DNA of 46,058 bases from UBA9732 sp963606545 (GTDB lineage: Bacteria > Spirochaetota > Spirochaetia > Sphaerochaetales > Sphaerochaetaceae). Below, piece by piece: positions 1 to 7,767 of this stretch. Under the pieces are notes generated by a model. The model was not told where the DNA came from. It did no database searches and worked only from the letters and a program-made list of their open reading frames with translations. The stretch spans positions 1 to 46,058 of the forward strand of contig CAVCYP010000009.1 in the NCBI GenBank assembly GCA_963606545.1, written 5' to 3'. How positions within the stretch are numbered: position 1 is the first letter of the stretch; each line of letters opens with the position of its first letter. A program made the position numbers and the translations under genes.

Positions 1-106
1 TCTCAAATTTCCATTCTCCGGTTGCTTCAGCACTTTCGTCTGAACCGTTTGCAAATACTGTAAAAGCAAGAGCAAGTACCAAAAGAACTAACAAAGTTTT
101 TTTCAT
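1..106 (-). CDS. secreted or lipid-anchored protein, 5' end only (possible transporter binding protein)
   Basis: Only the first 35 residues are inside the window. They start with MKKTLLVLLVLALAFTVFA, a basic N-terminus and hydrophobic core typical of an export signal, followed by a Ser/Glu-rich stretch (NGSDESAEATGE). The start codon at 106-104 has a strong GGGAGG Shine-Dalgarno just upstream. Similar N-termini are common on solute-binding proteins of spirochaete transporters, and the gene faces a divergent LysR regulator, which often controls such a neighbour. The function is therefore a guess from context; only export is supported by the sequence. Confidence 0.6.
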   Translation of the reverse strand, partial: MKKTLLVLLVLALAFTVFANGSDESAEATGEWKFE

Positions 107-226
107 AATAGCCTCCCTATGAAAAAATATTTAAAATATCACTACGAAGATGAGCCTACTCATTCGCACTTTATATGGTTACATGAGATTATCGAAAAAG
201 AAATTGAAACTATTTCATTGATTTCC

Positions 227-241
227 ATTCCAAAATGGAAT
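227..241. promoter_or_regulatory. candidate LysR operator (perfect dyad, T-N11-A)
   Basis: ATTCCA-AAA-TGGAAT is a perfect inverted repeat in the 158-bp gap between the divergent secreted-protein and LysR genes. Its core TTCCAAAATGGAA fits the T-N11-A pattern bound by LysR-type regulators. It ends 23 bp before the LysR start codon, where it could serve autorepression and control of the divergent gene. Binding is inferred. Confidence 0.5.
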
Positions 242-264
242 ATTTTAAACAAGGGGGCGCTAAA

Positions 265-1185
265 ATGGATGAAATAGATTTTGAGATGATTAAAAACCTC
301 AACTCCACCAAGAATATTACCAAGACTGCAGACCAAATGAATCTAACCCAATCTGCAATATCAAAAAGAATAAGCAATATTGAATACGAACTTAATACTG
401 TCTTATTCACCAGAAGCCATTCTGGCGTCCATTTCACCCCTTCCGGAGAAAAAGTTCTTCAATATTGCACTTTAATTTCAGAAAACATTTCAGAAATGAA
501 AAACTGCCTTAGAGAGACAAGTGGAGATGTTTTTGGAACCCTTACCATTGGAGTCTCAGACAACTACATGCTCTATCATCTTCCAGATCTGGTAGCAGTT
601 TTTCATAAAAATTATCCAAACGTAGACTTAAAGATTAAAACTCAAAAGGGCCACCTTCTCTACCCCATGGTCCTTTCCGATGAACTTGACATTGCCATTA
701 TCAGAGGAGACTACAAGTGGGAAGGCTTCAAAACTCTTCTAAGCAGGGAAGCCATGTGTGTGGTTTTCAACAAGGAATTTGAAGGTCAAGACCTGAGCTC
801 CTATACGTATATAGATAGAGGAACAGACTCCGTTCAATACTCCCTGATGGCAAAATGGCGCCATGAAAACGGGATAAAGCCTTCTGAGCACATAATTAAA
901 GTGGACTCTATCACCTCCAGCATGGACCTTGTAAAAAGAGGCCTTGGCTGGTCTCTCATCCCTGAAATTGCCCTTGAAGACTTTGATGGCTGTTCAATTC
1001 CCTGCTTCTTTGCAGACGGAGAGCCCTTTGTCAGATCCACCTTCCTGTACTGCAAATCCAACGTCTACCAGCTTCCCCAAGCCAAGGCCTTCATCAACGA
1101 AGCTGTCAAAAAGAAAATCATTTACCCTTATTGCCAGAACTACCTGGGACAAAAAACCCATCTAGATTCACCCCTTCAAGACTAA
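265..1185 (+). CDS. LysR-family transcriptional regulator
   Basis: This 306-residue protein has the family's usual length and layout. Residues about 1-60 form the winged helix-turn-helix (NITKTADQMNLTQSAISKRI), and residues about 85-295 form the periplasmic-binding-protein-like effector domain (starting GTLTIGVSDNYML). The start at 265 is preferred over the in-frame ATG at 235 because it follows an AAGGGGG Shine-Dalgarno and puts the protein start just before the HTH (MDEIDFEMIKNLN). The gene is divergent from the secreted-protein gene at 1-106, its likely target. Its 3' end overlaps the convergent ogt gene by 68 bp. The effector is unknown. Confidence 0.9.
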   Translation: MDEIDFEMIKNLNSTKNITKTADQMNLTQSAISKRISNIEYELNTVLFTRSHSGVHFTPSGEKVLQYCTLISENISEMKNCLRETSGDVFGTLTIGVSDNYMLYHLPDLVAVFHKNYPNVDLKIKTQKGHLLYPMVLSDELDIAIIRGDYKWEGFKTLLSREAMCVVFNKEFEGQDLSSYTYIDRGTDSVQYSLMAKWRHENGIKPSEHIIKVDSITSSMDLVKRGLGWSLIPEIALEDFDGCSIPCFFADGEPFVRSTFLYCKSNVYQLPQAKAFINEAVKKKIIYPYCQNYLGQKTHLDSPLQD

Positions 1186-1663
1186 GAAGTTTCACTTTGC
1201 GGTCAAGACCTCCACCATAGCCGGTAAGATTGCCGTTTGCGCCCACCACTCGGTGACAAGGAATCATCAGTGCAATTGGATTATGCCCAACCGCCCCACC
1301 TACCGCTTGACCCGATATTTTCTCAACGCCTCTTTCTTTTGCTAGTATATTTGCAATCTCGCCATAGGTGATGGTTTGGCCGTAAGGGATTGTCAGCATA
1401 ATTTCACAAACTCTTTGCCTAAACGGAGTTGAGCTGTAGTTGAGCGGTGGAAGAAAATCGGGCTTGTGGCCGGAAAAATAGATATCAAGCCAGCGTTTTG
1501 CCTGTTCAAGCACGGAATAACTTTGGGTTTTGGCTGTGGCTAGGCTGCCGAGATTTTGGCTTCCAAAGTACTTTTGGTCGTCAAACCACAGGCCAATTAG
1601 AGCTTCGTTGTCAGCTGCCAGCGTGAGGGGTCCAAGAGGAGAAAGGTATTGCGTAGTGTACAT
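1118..1663 (-). CDS. ogt: methylated-DNA--protein-cysteine S-methyltransferase
   Basis: This enzyme repairs O6-alkylguanine in DNA by moving the alkyl group to its own cysteine, a one-use reaction. The active-site motif PCHRVVG is at residues 135-141 with acceptor Cys136. It is preceded by the DNA-binding helix region (TPFRQRVCEIMLTIPYGQTITYG, split here only as a description) and followed by the usual GYGGGLDRKVKLL segment. At 181 residues it is a normal Ogt length, with a short extra C-terminal tail (about residues 165-181). It starts 2 nt after the stop of the lipoprotein gene and has no strong Shine-Dalgarno, so translational coupling is likely. The last 68 bp overlap the convergent LysR gene. 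Confidence 0.93.
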   Translation of the reverse strand: MYTTQYLSPLGPLTLAADNEALIGLWFDDQKYFGSQNLGSLATAKTQSYSVLEQAKRWLDIYFSGHKPDFLPPLNYSSTPFRQRVCEIMLTIPYGQTITYGEIANILAKERGVEKISGQAVGGAVGHNPIALMIPCHRVVGANGNLTGYGGGLDRKVKLLSLEGVNLDGFFVPGSSGNKGK

Positions 1664-1665
1664 GA

Positions 1666-2448
1666 TTAAAGCTGAGGCCTGACAATTGCAATAAAGCCAA
1701 GCGAGTTAAGGTCATAGGTATGCGAGGACTCATAAGAGACTAAACCTTTACCTGTAATATATTTCTGATGCCTATTTATGATAATATCCCCATAATTAGC
1801 TTCTTGGACTTCATAGACAAAATCTCCGCCATCGGCAAACTCATAATCGCCAGTGCTGAAGAGCTGCATTTTGTCCTCCACGCAGGCAAACTGTTCAAAA
1901 GTCTTGTCGTCATAGTAAATCCAGATTGTATCCAACAACTCTCTATCGCCGTCTTCTTCAATCAGAAGTTGCCTATCTAAGCCATAGAAGATTGCCTCAA
2001 TTTTTTTGCCACTTCTTGCATAGGAATAGATTTGCTCAAAACCTAAAGGCCCAAGGTCATAGGTATGCTCTGAGCTATAATCCAAGAGCTGTTCATTCTG
2101 ATACTTGTGGGTACGAATGATTGTAATTTTGGAAAAAACTTCTTCTCCAACCTGTTCATAATTTCCATTGCTAAAGGCTACAAGCTTGTCTTCGTGCTCG
2201 GCAAACTGCTCAAAAGTATTGTCGTTATAGTAAATCCAAATAGTATCCAGTTGCTCTTTTTCCTTTGAGCTATGTGAATAAGGCTGAGCATCTTCCTTTG
2301 TAAAGATAGCAGTTACATATCTTTCTTCTGAAGTTGTTGCAGTTGTTGCGCTGGTTGTACTTGTATTGATTGCGCTGGTTGCGCAAGACGTTGCAAAAAG
2401 CAACAAAACTAAGCTTGTTAAAATTCCTAAGGTTAAAGATTTTTTCAT
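1666..2448 (-). CDS. lipoprotein with two tandem copies of an unrecognised domain
   Basis: The 260-residue protein begins with a lipoprotein signal (MKKSLTLGILTSLVLLLFATSC), cysteine in a spirochaete-type relaxed lipobox, then a Ser/Thr-rich tether. Two copies of a domain of roughly 100 residues follow. Copy 1 contains LDTIWIYYNDNTFEQFA and copy 2 LDTIWIYYDDKTFEQFA; each ends with an HTYDL-x-x-LGF motif. I do not recognise the domain. The start at 2448 is preferred over TTG at 2457 because the AGGAG Shine-Dalgarno is too close to the TTG. It sits between an aldo/keto reductase (23 bp upstream) and ogt, probably in one transcript. Confidence 0.85.
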   Translation of the reverse strand: MKKSLTLGILTSLVLLLFATSCATSAINTSTTSATTATTSEERYVTAIFTKEDAQPYSHSSKEKEQLDTIWIYYNDNTFEQFAEHEDKLVAFSNGNYEQVGEEVFSKITIIRTHKYQNEQLLDYSSEHTYDLGPLGFEQIYSYARSGKKIEAIFYGLDRQLLIEEDGDRELLDTIWIYYDDKTFEQFACVEDKMQLFSTGDYEFADGGDFVYEVQEANYGDIIINRHQKYITGKGLVSYESSHTYDLNSLGFIAIVRPQL

Positions 2449-2471
2449 TTTATCCAACTCTCCTGCTTTTA

Positions 2472-3332
2472 TTATTTTCCTCCGAATACACGGAAAATGC
2501 TGTGTTCACCATAGTTCTTGATTTTTTCCACCTGCTTGAGAACATCCATATCCTCTTCTGAAATCTCAAAATCTACAGCCGCATTTGTCTTCATGTGTTC
2601 AGGATTTGCCGTCTTTGGCAGAACAATCATTCCAAGCTGAACATCAAAACGAATACACAGCTGTGGAATAGTAACGCCATACTTTTCTGCCATCTGGGCA
2701 ATTATTTTATTCTTAAAAGCCTCACCGTGAGCAACAGGAGAATACGCCTCCATCACCATACCTTTCTTCTGACAGTAAGCAATTAACTCCAGTGGAGAAT
2801 TGGAAATATGGCAAAGCACCTGATTGACCATTGGCTTAATTTCAGCAGTCTCCCACAAGCTATCGATATCCTCTTGCAAGAAATTGGATACCCCTATAGC
2901 CCTAAGCTTTCCGGCTTTATAAGCATCCTCCAGAGCCCTCCAAGCCGCACGGTTACCCTCCACGTATCGGTCTTCGCTCACATTAACGTCATCCCAAGGC
3001 TGCGGGCTGTGAATTATCATCATATCAAGATAATCGAGCCCCATATCTGCAAGGCTCTTGTCAATGCTTGCCGCCGCTTCCTCATAAGTCTTATACTCCG
3101 CCGCCACCTTTGACGTAACAAAAAGCTGCTCTCTTGGCACCCCGCAGGTACGAATCCCTTCACCCACTCCGCACTCATTTTCATAAGCCTGTGCCGTATC
3201 TATATGCCGATACCCCATCTGAACTGCAGCCTTTACAGCCTCCGCCACCTTATCATTAGCAATAAGCCAGGTGCCAAGTGCCATCACAGGAATTTCTACA
3301 CCATTGCTTAATTTTTTTGTTGCTTCAAACAT
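2472..3332 (-). CDS. aldo/keto reductase
   Basis: A cytoplasmic NAD(P)H-dependent oxidoreductase of the AKR superfamily that interconverts aldehydes or ketones and alcohols. All four catalytic residues are visible: Asp45 and Tyr50 in HIDTAQAYENE, Lys75 in VTSKV and His108 in IIHSPQPW. The 286-residue length and the ending (EISEEDMDVLKQVEKI) match small bacterial AKRs of the 2,5-diketo-D-gluconate reductase type. A GGAGG Shine-Dalgarno precedes the ATG. It is the first gene of a minus-strand set with the lipoprotein and ogt. The substrate cannot be read from sequence. Confidence 0.92.
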   Translation of the reverse strand: MFEATKKLSNGVEIPVMALGTWLIANDKVAEAVKAAVQMGYRHIDTAQAYENECGVGEGIRTCGVPREQLFVTSKVAAEYKTYEEAAASIDKSLADMGLDYLDMMIIHSPQPWDDVNVSEDRYVEGNRAAWRALEDAYKAGKLRAIGVSNFLQEDIDSLWETAEIKPMVNQVLCHISNSPLELIAYCQKKGMVMEAYSPVAHGEAFKNKIIAQMAEKYGVTIPQLCIRFDVQLGMIVLPKTANPEHMKTNAAVDFEISEEDMDVLKQVEKIKNYGEHSIFRVFGGK

Positions 3333-3505
3333 TTCTGTTCCTCCAGCTCACCTATTTTGGCATTCTAGACCAGAAACTTCAAGCAGACATAAATTGACAT
3401 GTAAAGCTCAACAACAATCTAATTTTTTAATGATAGCTCTAATAGTACACACCCATCGTGTCAACAAATTGTTAAAAGCTACATAACTCACAACAAGATA
3501 GAACT

Positions 3506-4564
3506 TTATTTCTTTACTTCTTCCTGTAATTCAAGCAAGTATCTATCATAATCAGATATAAATAATCGGTCTTGGATGATGCGATATTTTTCAAATTCCG
3601 TCTCTGCTTTTGATTTTGCAATCTCTGCTGTAATCTTGCCTGCGTCCTGAAGCAATTCTCTGTCGTCGGCCAGAAGGAACAAGTCCAAACGCTTTGACCA
3701 GTCCTCCATTGTCATTGGGATATGCCGCTGAGCTCGGTCTTCTGCCAAGTCTAGATATGCTGAGACAATACGTTCTAGGGAACGCATTTCTTCGTCACTT
3801 AAATAATTCTTAGCAATACTCACATCGCTCTTCACGATTTTCCCGTTTGGTGCTGCTTCCCATGTAGTAAGCCCCATATGTGGTTTTTGGGCATTAGCAC
3901 GTTCATAAATAAGTTCAGCAGCCGTATGTCCGTGTACTGCATAGTGCATTTTATTTTGAACTTTGGCAAAAAACTGCTTTGTAGTCTTTGCTGTGCGATC
4001 ATAATCAAGCGAAGTCGCATAAATATCTGTTATCTTCTGATAGAATCTGCGTTCAGACAGACGAATTTCTCTTATCTGCTCAAGCAAGCGGTCAAAATAT
4101 TCCGTTGTAAGCACAGAACCACCATTCTTCAACCGTTCATCGTCCATGACCCAGCCTTTGATAGTGTAGTCCTTAACAATACCATTGGCCCATTTGCGGA
4201 ACTGTACTGCTCTTTCATTGTTGACCTTAAAGCCTACTGCAATAATCATTTGGAGATTATAATGCAAGGTATCACGTGCAACTTGACGAAGTCCTTCAGC
4301 CTGAACTATCCGGAATTTCCGGATAGTTGAAGATTCTTCAAGCTCAGAATCAGAATAGATTTTTTTAATGTGCTCGTTTATTGTACGGGCATCCACACCG
4401 TACAAGGTTGCCATCATCTTCTGAGTCAACCATATATTCTCATCCTCGTAGCGCATCTCAATACTGTCCTGTTGATCCCCAACAGAAGCAACATAAGTTA
4501 AATATTCCGCTGCACTTGATCGAATAGTGATTTCATTTTTCTTTGCCATAATACATTTCGTCAT
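3506..4564 (-). CDS. RhuM-family (virulence RhuM-like) protein
   Basis: This 352-residue protein matches the RhuM family first named from a Salmonella pathogenicity island. Supporting segments are ENIWLTQKMMATLYGVDARTINEHI (N-terminal HTH-like part, about residues 45-70), the Leu/Tyr-rich stretch around TLHYNLQMIIAVGFKVNNERAVQFRKWAN, and the C-terminal DRTAKTTKQFFAKVQNKMHYAVHGHTAAELI. The family's biochemical role is not established; members often occur in accessory regions beside restriction or toxin genes. The first ATG (4564) follows a GAGGAG Shine-Dalgarno. Upstream, 80 bp away, is the unrecognised 491-residue protein, so the two may be co-transcribed. Confidence 0.85.
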   Translation of the reverse strand: MTKCIMAKKNEITIRSSAAEYLTYVASVGDQQDSIEMRYEDENIWLTQKMMATLYGVDARTINEHIKKIYSDSELEESSTIRKFRIVQAEGLRQVARDTLHYNLQMIIAVGFKVNNERAVQFRKWANGIVKDYTIKGWVMDDERLKNGGSVLTTEYFDRLLEQIREIRLSERRFYQKITDIYATSLDYDRTAKTTKQFFAKVQNKMHYAVHGHTAAELIYERANAQKPHMGLTTWEAAPNGKIVKSDVSIAKNYLSDEEMRSLERIVSAYLDLAEDRAQRHIPMTMEDWSKRLDLFLLADDRELLQDAGKITAEIAKSKAETEFEKYRIIQDRLFISDYDRYLLELQEEVKK

Positions 4565-4644
4565 TTGTCTCCTCTATAATGCCGTTTTTCTATCCACATA
4601 AAATATACAAATAAAAATTCAAAAATCCTACTTAAAGAGGATGT

Positions 4645-6120
4645 TTAACACTTTCTAATTATCTCTTTGGTCTTTTCAACAGGTATTGGCACAAAATTAG
4701 CAGAAAAATATTCAATGTCCACCACTTCTACCTCTACTTCATGATTATCTACACCAGCGGGAACAATAACTTTGTCTCCAACTCCAATGCTGTCATCCTC
4801 AGTAAGGTAATAGTAGGTTTTATCGCCCCAGTCAAAAGCAACACTGACATAAACATATTCAGATTTACTGTGCCTCACCAATTCATATATTTTAGGATTC
4901 AAAATATCCGCCAAACCTGAAACTTGGAGAAGCTCACAAACATATTTAGCAAAGTTAGGATACCCTACAGGTAGGCCTCTTTTATCAAAACTGTTTTTTA
5001 TAACTTCTGATGCAGTCTTTCTATAATCAAGAGTAAGCCTATAGTCTCTAGTTTCATTTGGAATTTGAACAGCATCTGAACTATTTCCATTTATATAACC
5101 AAAAATTGGGGTAGCTTCAACCTTTTGAAAGAGATTCTCAACCTCCTCTGGCACCTCATACTTATGGGTGACTTTGCCTCCAGTAGCCCCCTTCTGCTGA
5201 ACCAGCTCCAGAATCCCAAGTCTTCTATCAATAAGCATTTGCTCAAAGTAGTTTATGACACCTTTATCCTCAGTTTTAGTAACTTTCTGATATTCTACTT
5301 TTATTCGCTCCAGTAGGTTGGGCTTACACCAATTCAACCCAAACACTCCTTCAAGCCCCACCAAACTCCGAATATATTCCGATATATTCAAACCTTCATA
5401 TTCATAAGTTGCACACAACGAGCCCTTAATCTTAAAGCTTTCATCATCAGTATTTATCAGTTCCATTTCCCAATCTCCCTTGTCTTGGGCAAGGTACTGG
5501 GCGTAGTCTTTACTGAAGTAATTTTGAATAACAGAAAAAAGCCTAGAGGTATCGGCTTTGGAGAGTTTGAGGGAAGAAGAACGCGTCTTGGTGTGGTCTT
5601 GAGTGTAGGCAGAAAAATGCCCACTGCCCGTGCTGCGAAAAATTAAGGCTTGTTGGAATTCCTCGTCAGCAAGCGGCTTGGTGCCACCGTAGTAGCCCTC
5701 TGTGGACACAATGTGTATCTCTTTCAGAGTTCCCCTAAAAAGGTGAGGATTATCGCCCGTGAGGGTCATGAGGTGATTTAGGGCAATTATAAACCAGGCG
5801 CGATTTTCCGGCTCAAGAATCTCCTCGCCGGTGTGCGCCCAGTGGTTGTAGTATCGCCACCAGGAATAAATTCCTGAGCCCAAAAGAGGGATGTCTGTAA
5901 TGAGGTCTTGGGTAGTATAAAAATCTTTGGTATAGCTGACCGCTCTCCCATAGGCATCTTTGAAATCTGTGTTGCAGGGGCACATCTTAAAGTCCAAAGC
6001 GGAGCAGTCATCTGCCAAATAATGGTCCACTAGCTGGATATAATCTATGCCCTTGTCACAAAATTTATCGTACCATTTAACAGCAAAAGCATGTATCTGA
6101 TCCAATTTCTGTGTGTCCAT
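4645..6120 (-). CDS. unrecognised 491-residue cytoplasmic protein
   Basis: I do not recognise the main part. It has no signal peptide or membrane segment. The N-terminal 110 residues are Trp/Tyr/Asp-rich (WYDKFCDKG, YNHWAHTGEE). The middle carries STEGYYGGTKPLADEEFQQALIF. The C-terminal about 70 residues (YYYLTEDDSIGVGDKVIVPAG through VEVVDIEYFSANFVP) resemble a small beta-rich module that I believe recurs at the C-terminus of other uncharacterised bacterial proteins. An AAGGGGG Shine-Dalgarno supports the start at 6120. It lies between the RhuM-like gene and the repeat-rich gap, which suggests an accessory locus. No function is proposed. Confidence 0.8.
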   Translation of the reverse strand: MDTQKLDQIHAFAVKWYDKFCDKGIDYIQLVDHYLADDCSALDFKMCPCNTDFKDAYGRAVSYTKDFYTTQDLITDIPLLGSGIYSWWRYYNHWAHTGEEILEPENRAWFIIALNHLMTLTGDNPHLFRGTLKEIHIVSTEGYYGGTKPLADEEFQQALIFRSTGSGHFSAYTQDHTKTRSSSLKLSKADTSRLFSVIQNYFSKDYAQYLAQDKGDWEMELINTDDESFKIKGSLCATYEYEGLNISEYIRSLVGLEGVFGLNWCKPNLLERIKVEYQKVTKTEDKGVINYFEQMLIDRRLGILELVQQKGATGGKVTHKYEVPEEVENLFQKVEATPIFGYINGNSSDAVQIPNETRDYRLTLDYRKTASEVIKNSFDKRGLPVGYPNFAKYVCELLQVSGLADILNPKIYELVRHSKSEYVYVSVAFDWGDKTYYYLTEDDSIGVGDKVIVPAGVDNHEVEVEVVDIEYFSANFVPIPVEKTKEIIRKC

Positions 6121-6222
6121 TACAACCCCCTTTTGAACTTTGGATATGATATCATAATTTGCGCCTATAGTTTAATAAATCCCAATCAGCACAGTGGATA
6201 TATTTCTTGATCCGTCATACTT

Positions 6223-6265
6223 GTTGCCACTGTAGCAAGTTGTACTAAGTTGCCAATGTTACAAG
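6223..6265. repeat. short direct repeat, 17 bp x 2, period 26 bp
   Basis: GTTGCCACTGTAGCAAG (6223-6239) recurs as GTTGCCAATGTTACAAG (6249-6265), differing at two positions. It abuts the longer mosaic repeats at 6265-6554. Together they fill most of the 407-bp stretch without genes between 6121 and 6527. No function is evident. Confidence 0.6.
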
Positions 6266-6554
6266 CGTCAATAAAACGACTGTAGGGAGTTTTAGATACG
6301 GCCCGCGCGACGTGACGAAGCTATATGCGTGTCAATATGTAGGGAGCACTAATAACGGGCAAGAACAAGGAGCAAATGAGGGACAGTATTATTTAATACG
6401 GCCCGAGTGTCGCGACGCGGTTATTGTCTAGTTAGTAGTGCGACTGTAAGGAGTTTTAGTGACATGTATAGAGCAAGGAACAAGCAAGGGACAGTATTAC
6501 AGATACGGCCCGCGCGACGTGACGAAGCTATATGCGTGTCAATAAAACGACTGT
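6265..6554 (-). repeat. mosaic tandem repeat, 107-bp unit, overlapping the 3' end of the rRNA methyltransferase gene
   Basis: Read on the minus strand there are two full 107-bp units, 6554-6448 and 6447-6341, both opening ACAGTCG and sharing blocks such as GGGCCGTAT and AATACTGTCCCT. Next come a 57-bp partial unit (6340-6284) and a 19-bp piece (6283-6265). Bases 11-54 of unit 1 recur exactly in the partial unit, and bases 1-17 recur exactly in the last piece. The first 27 bases of unit 1 are the final codons TVVLLTRI and the stop of the methyltransferase gene. The blocks are GC-rich (CGTCGCGCGGGCCG) in AT-rich surroundings. This could be a dispersed intergenic element or local duplication of a gene end. 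Confidence 0.8.
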
Positions 6555-7748
6555 TTCAATGCTGTCCGTTTGGGGGAACATATCCACAGGCTGTGCCCCC
6601 ACCATGTGGTATGGTCCAAAAGTGGTCAGATATCGCAGATCTCGGGCTAAAGTTTGGGGATTGCACGAGATATAGACTATCGTTTTAGGGGAAAGCTTGA
6701 TGACGGAGGAAAGAAAGCGTTCGTCGCTACCACTGCGCGGAGGGTCCATAAAGAGGACGTCAACGCTGGAAATTTGGGTGTAATCAGACGGCTCAGAGGG
6801 GTCCAGGCCAACTAAGGCAGTGCCGGCTCCAAGCCACACATGCCCTTTGGCCATGCATTTCAACACGGCGCTGGCGTCGCCACAGATGAAGGTGGCGTTA
6901 GACACCCCGTTGAGGGTGGCGTTTTCTACAGCATCGGCAACCGCGGAAGGATTCAGCTCAATACCAATCACACGGCCTGCGCCCCAACGGGAAGCAATAA
7001 GTCCAATGGTACCAGTACCACAGTAGGCGTCAAGGACAGTCTCGTTGCCAGTAAAGCGCGCCATTCGCATTGCAATGGTATAAAGCTTGGCCGCCTGCGT
7101 TGCATTAACCTGATAAAAGCTCTTGGCCGATATCCTAAAGCGCATCCCGCAAAGCTCATCTTCAATCCAGCCTTGACCCCAAATAAGCTTACAAGGAGCA
7201 GAGGACAACACCATAGAAGTCTTTTCATTGTTTACATTTAGCAAAACGCCCTTGACGGACGGATGCCGCTTTGCAATCTCTTGGGCGAACGATTCTTTTG
7301 GCCTGAATTTAGGCGAGCCAGATACAATAACCACCAAACTCTGATTTGTAGCCACAGCGCGCCTAATTAGCACATGTCTAATTGCACCAACTTGGCGGTC
7401 CTCGTCATACGGCTCAATCCCACGCGCCTTCACCAACGCCTTGATTGTCTCCAAAATAGCGTCAGCTTCCTCGTCCTCAATCATGCAATCGCGAATTGGA
7501 ATAAGCTTGTGCGTCCCCAGCCTGTAAATCCCGTTCACCACCTCACCTTTCGCGTTTACCCCAAAGACGGACTGCACCTTATTCCTATAATGGAACGGAT
7601 TCTCCATCCCGATAATTGGTGCAACGGGACCATAACAACAAAGCAAAGACTCAACATAAGCCTGCTTTCTAGACAACTGAGTAGAATATTTGACACCATT
7701 AAACTGGCAGGCACCGCAGGCACCCGCCCTAGGACATTGCTTAGCCAT
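6528..7748 (-). CDS. rlmD: 23S rRNA (uracil-C5)-methyltransferase, RlmD/RumA type
   Basis: A SAM-dependent enzyme that makes 5-methyluridine in 23S rRNA. The 406-residue protein starts directly with the iron-sulfur cysteines (C5, C11, C14 in CPRAGACGACQ), so the N-terminal TRAM domain of longer members is absent. The methyltransferase half shows VLDAYCGTGTIGL (SAM loop), VLFMDPPRSG and YISCNPQTLARDL with the catalytic Cys in SCNP. The usual ending (DMFPQTDSIETV...) is present, but the last eight codons and stop lie in a repeat unit copied further downstream. It follows psuG by 19 bp, in the nucleoside-salvage operon. The exact target uridine cannot be assigned; RlmC/RlmCD-like specificity is possible. 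Confidence 0.88.
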   Translation of the reverse strand: MAKQCPRAGACGACQFNGVKYSTQLSRKQAYVESLLCCYGPVAPIIGMENPFHYRNKVQSVFGVNAKGEVVNGIYRLGTHKLIPIRDCMIEDEEADAILETIKALVKARGIEPYDEDRQVGAIRHVLIRRAVATNQSLVVIVSGSPKFRPKESFAQEIAKRHPSVKGVLLNVNNEKTSMVLSSAPCKLIWGQGWIEDELCGMRFRISAKSFYQVNATQAAKLYTIAMRMARFTGNETVLDAYCGTGTIGLIASRWGAGRVIGIELNPSAVADAVENATLNGVSNATFICGDASAVLKCMAKGHVWLGAGTALVGLDPSEPSDYTQISSVDVLFMDPPRSGSDERFLSSVIKLSPKTIVYISCNPQTLARDLRYLTTFGPYHMVGAQPVDMFPQTDSIETVVLLTRI

Positions 7749-7767
7749 TTACTTTCAATAAAATAAA

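Noticed and set aside
3878..4330. 150-residue plus-strand frame opposite the RhuM-like gene
   Set aside because: It is antisense to a conserved family protein and has no start signal of its own.
6186..6283. Minus-strand reading frame ending LVQLATVATSMTDQEIYPLC as a gene remnant
   Set aside because: The frame is about 30 codons, has no start codon with a ribosome binding site and no recognisable family. It may be chance.
6265..6554. Repeat array as a possible CRISPR or integron attC set
   Set aside because: The units are 107 bp, contiguous and partly coding, with no unique spacers of regular length and no cas or integrase gene. The GTT-x-x-x-Y/R-Y-Y-Y-AAC pairs of attC sites are not found at matching ends.
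3506..6554. RhuM gene, unrecognised gene and repeats as an integrated mobile element
   Set aside because: There is no integrase, transposase, tRNA or flanking direct repeat at both ends. Accessory character is possible but no element boundaries can be drawn.
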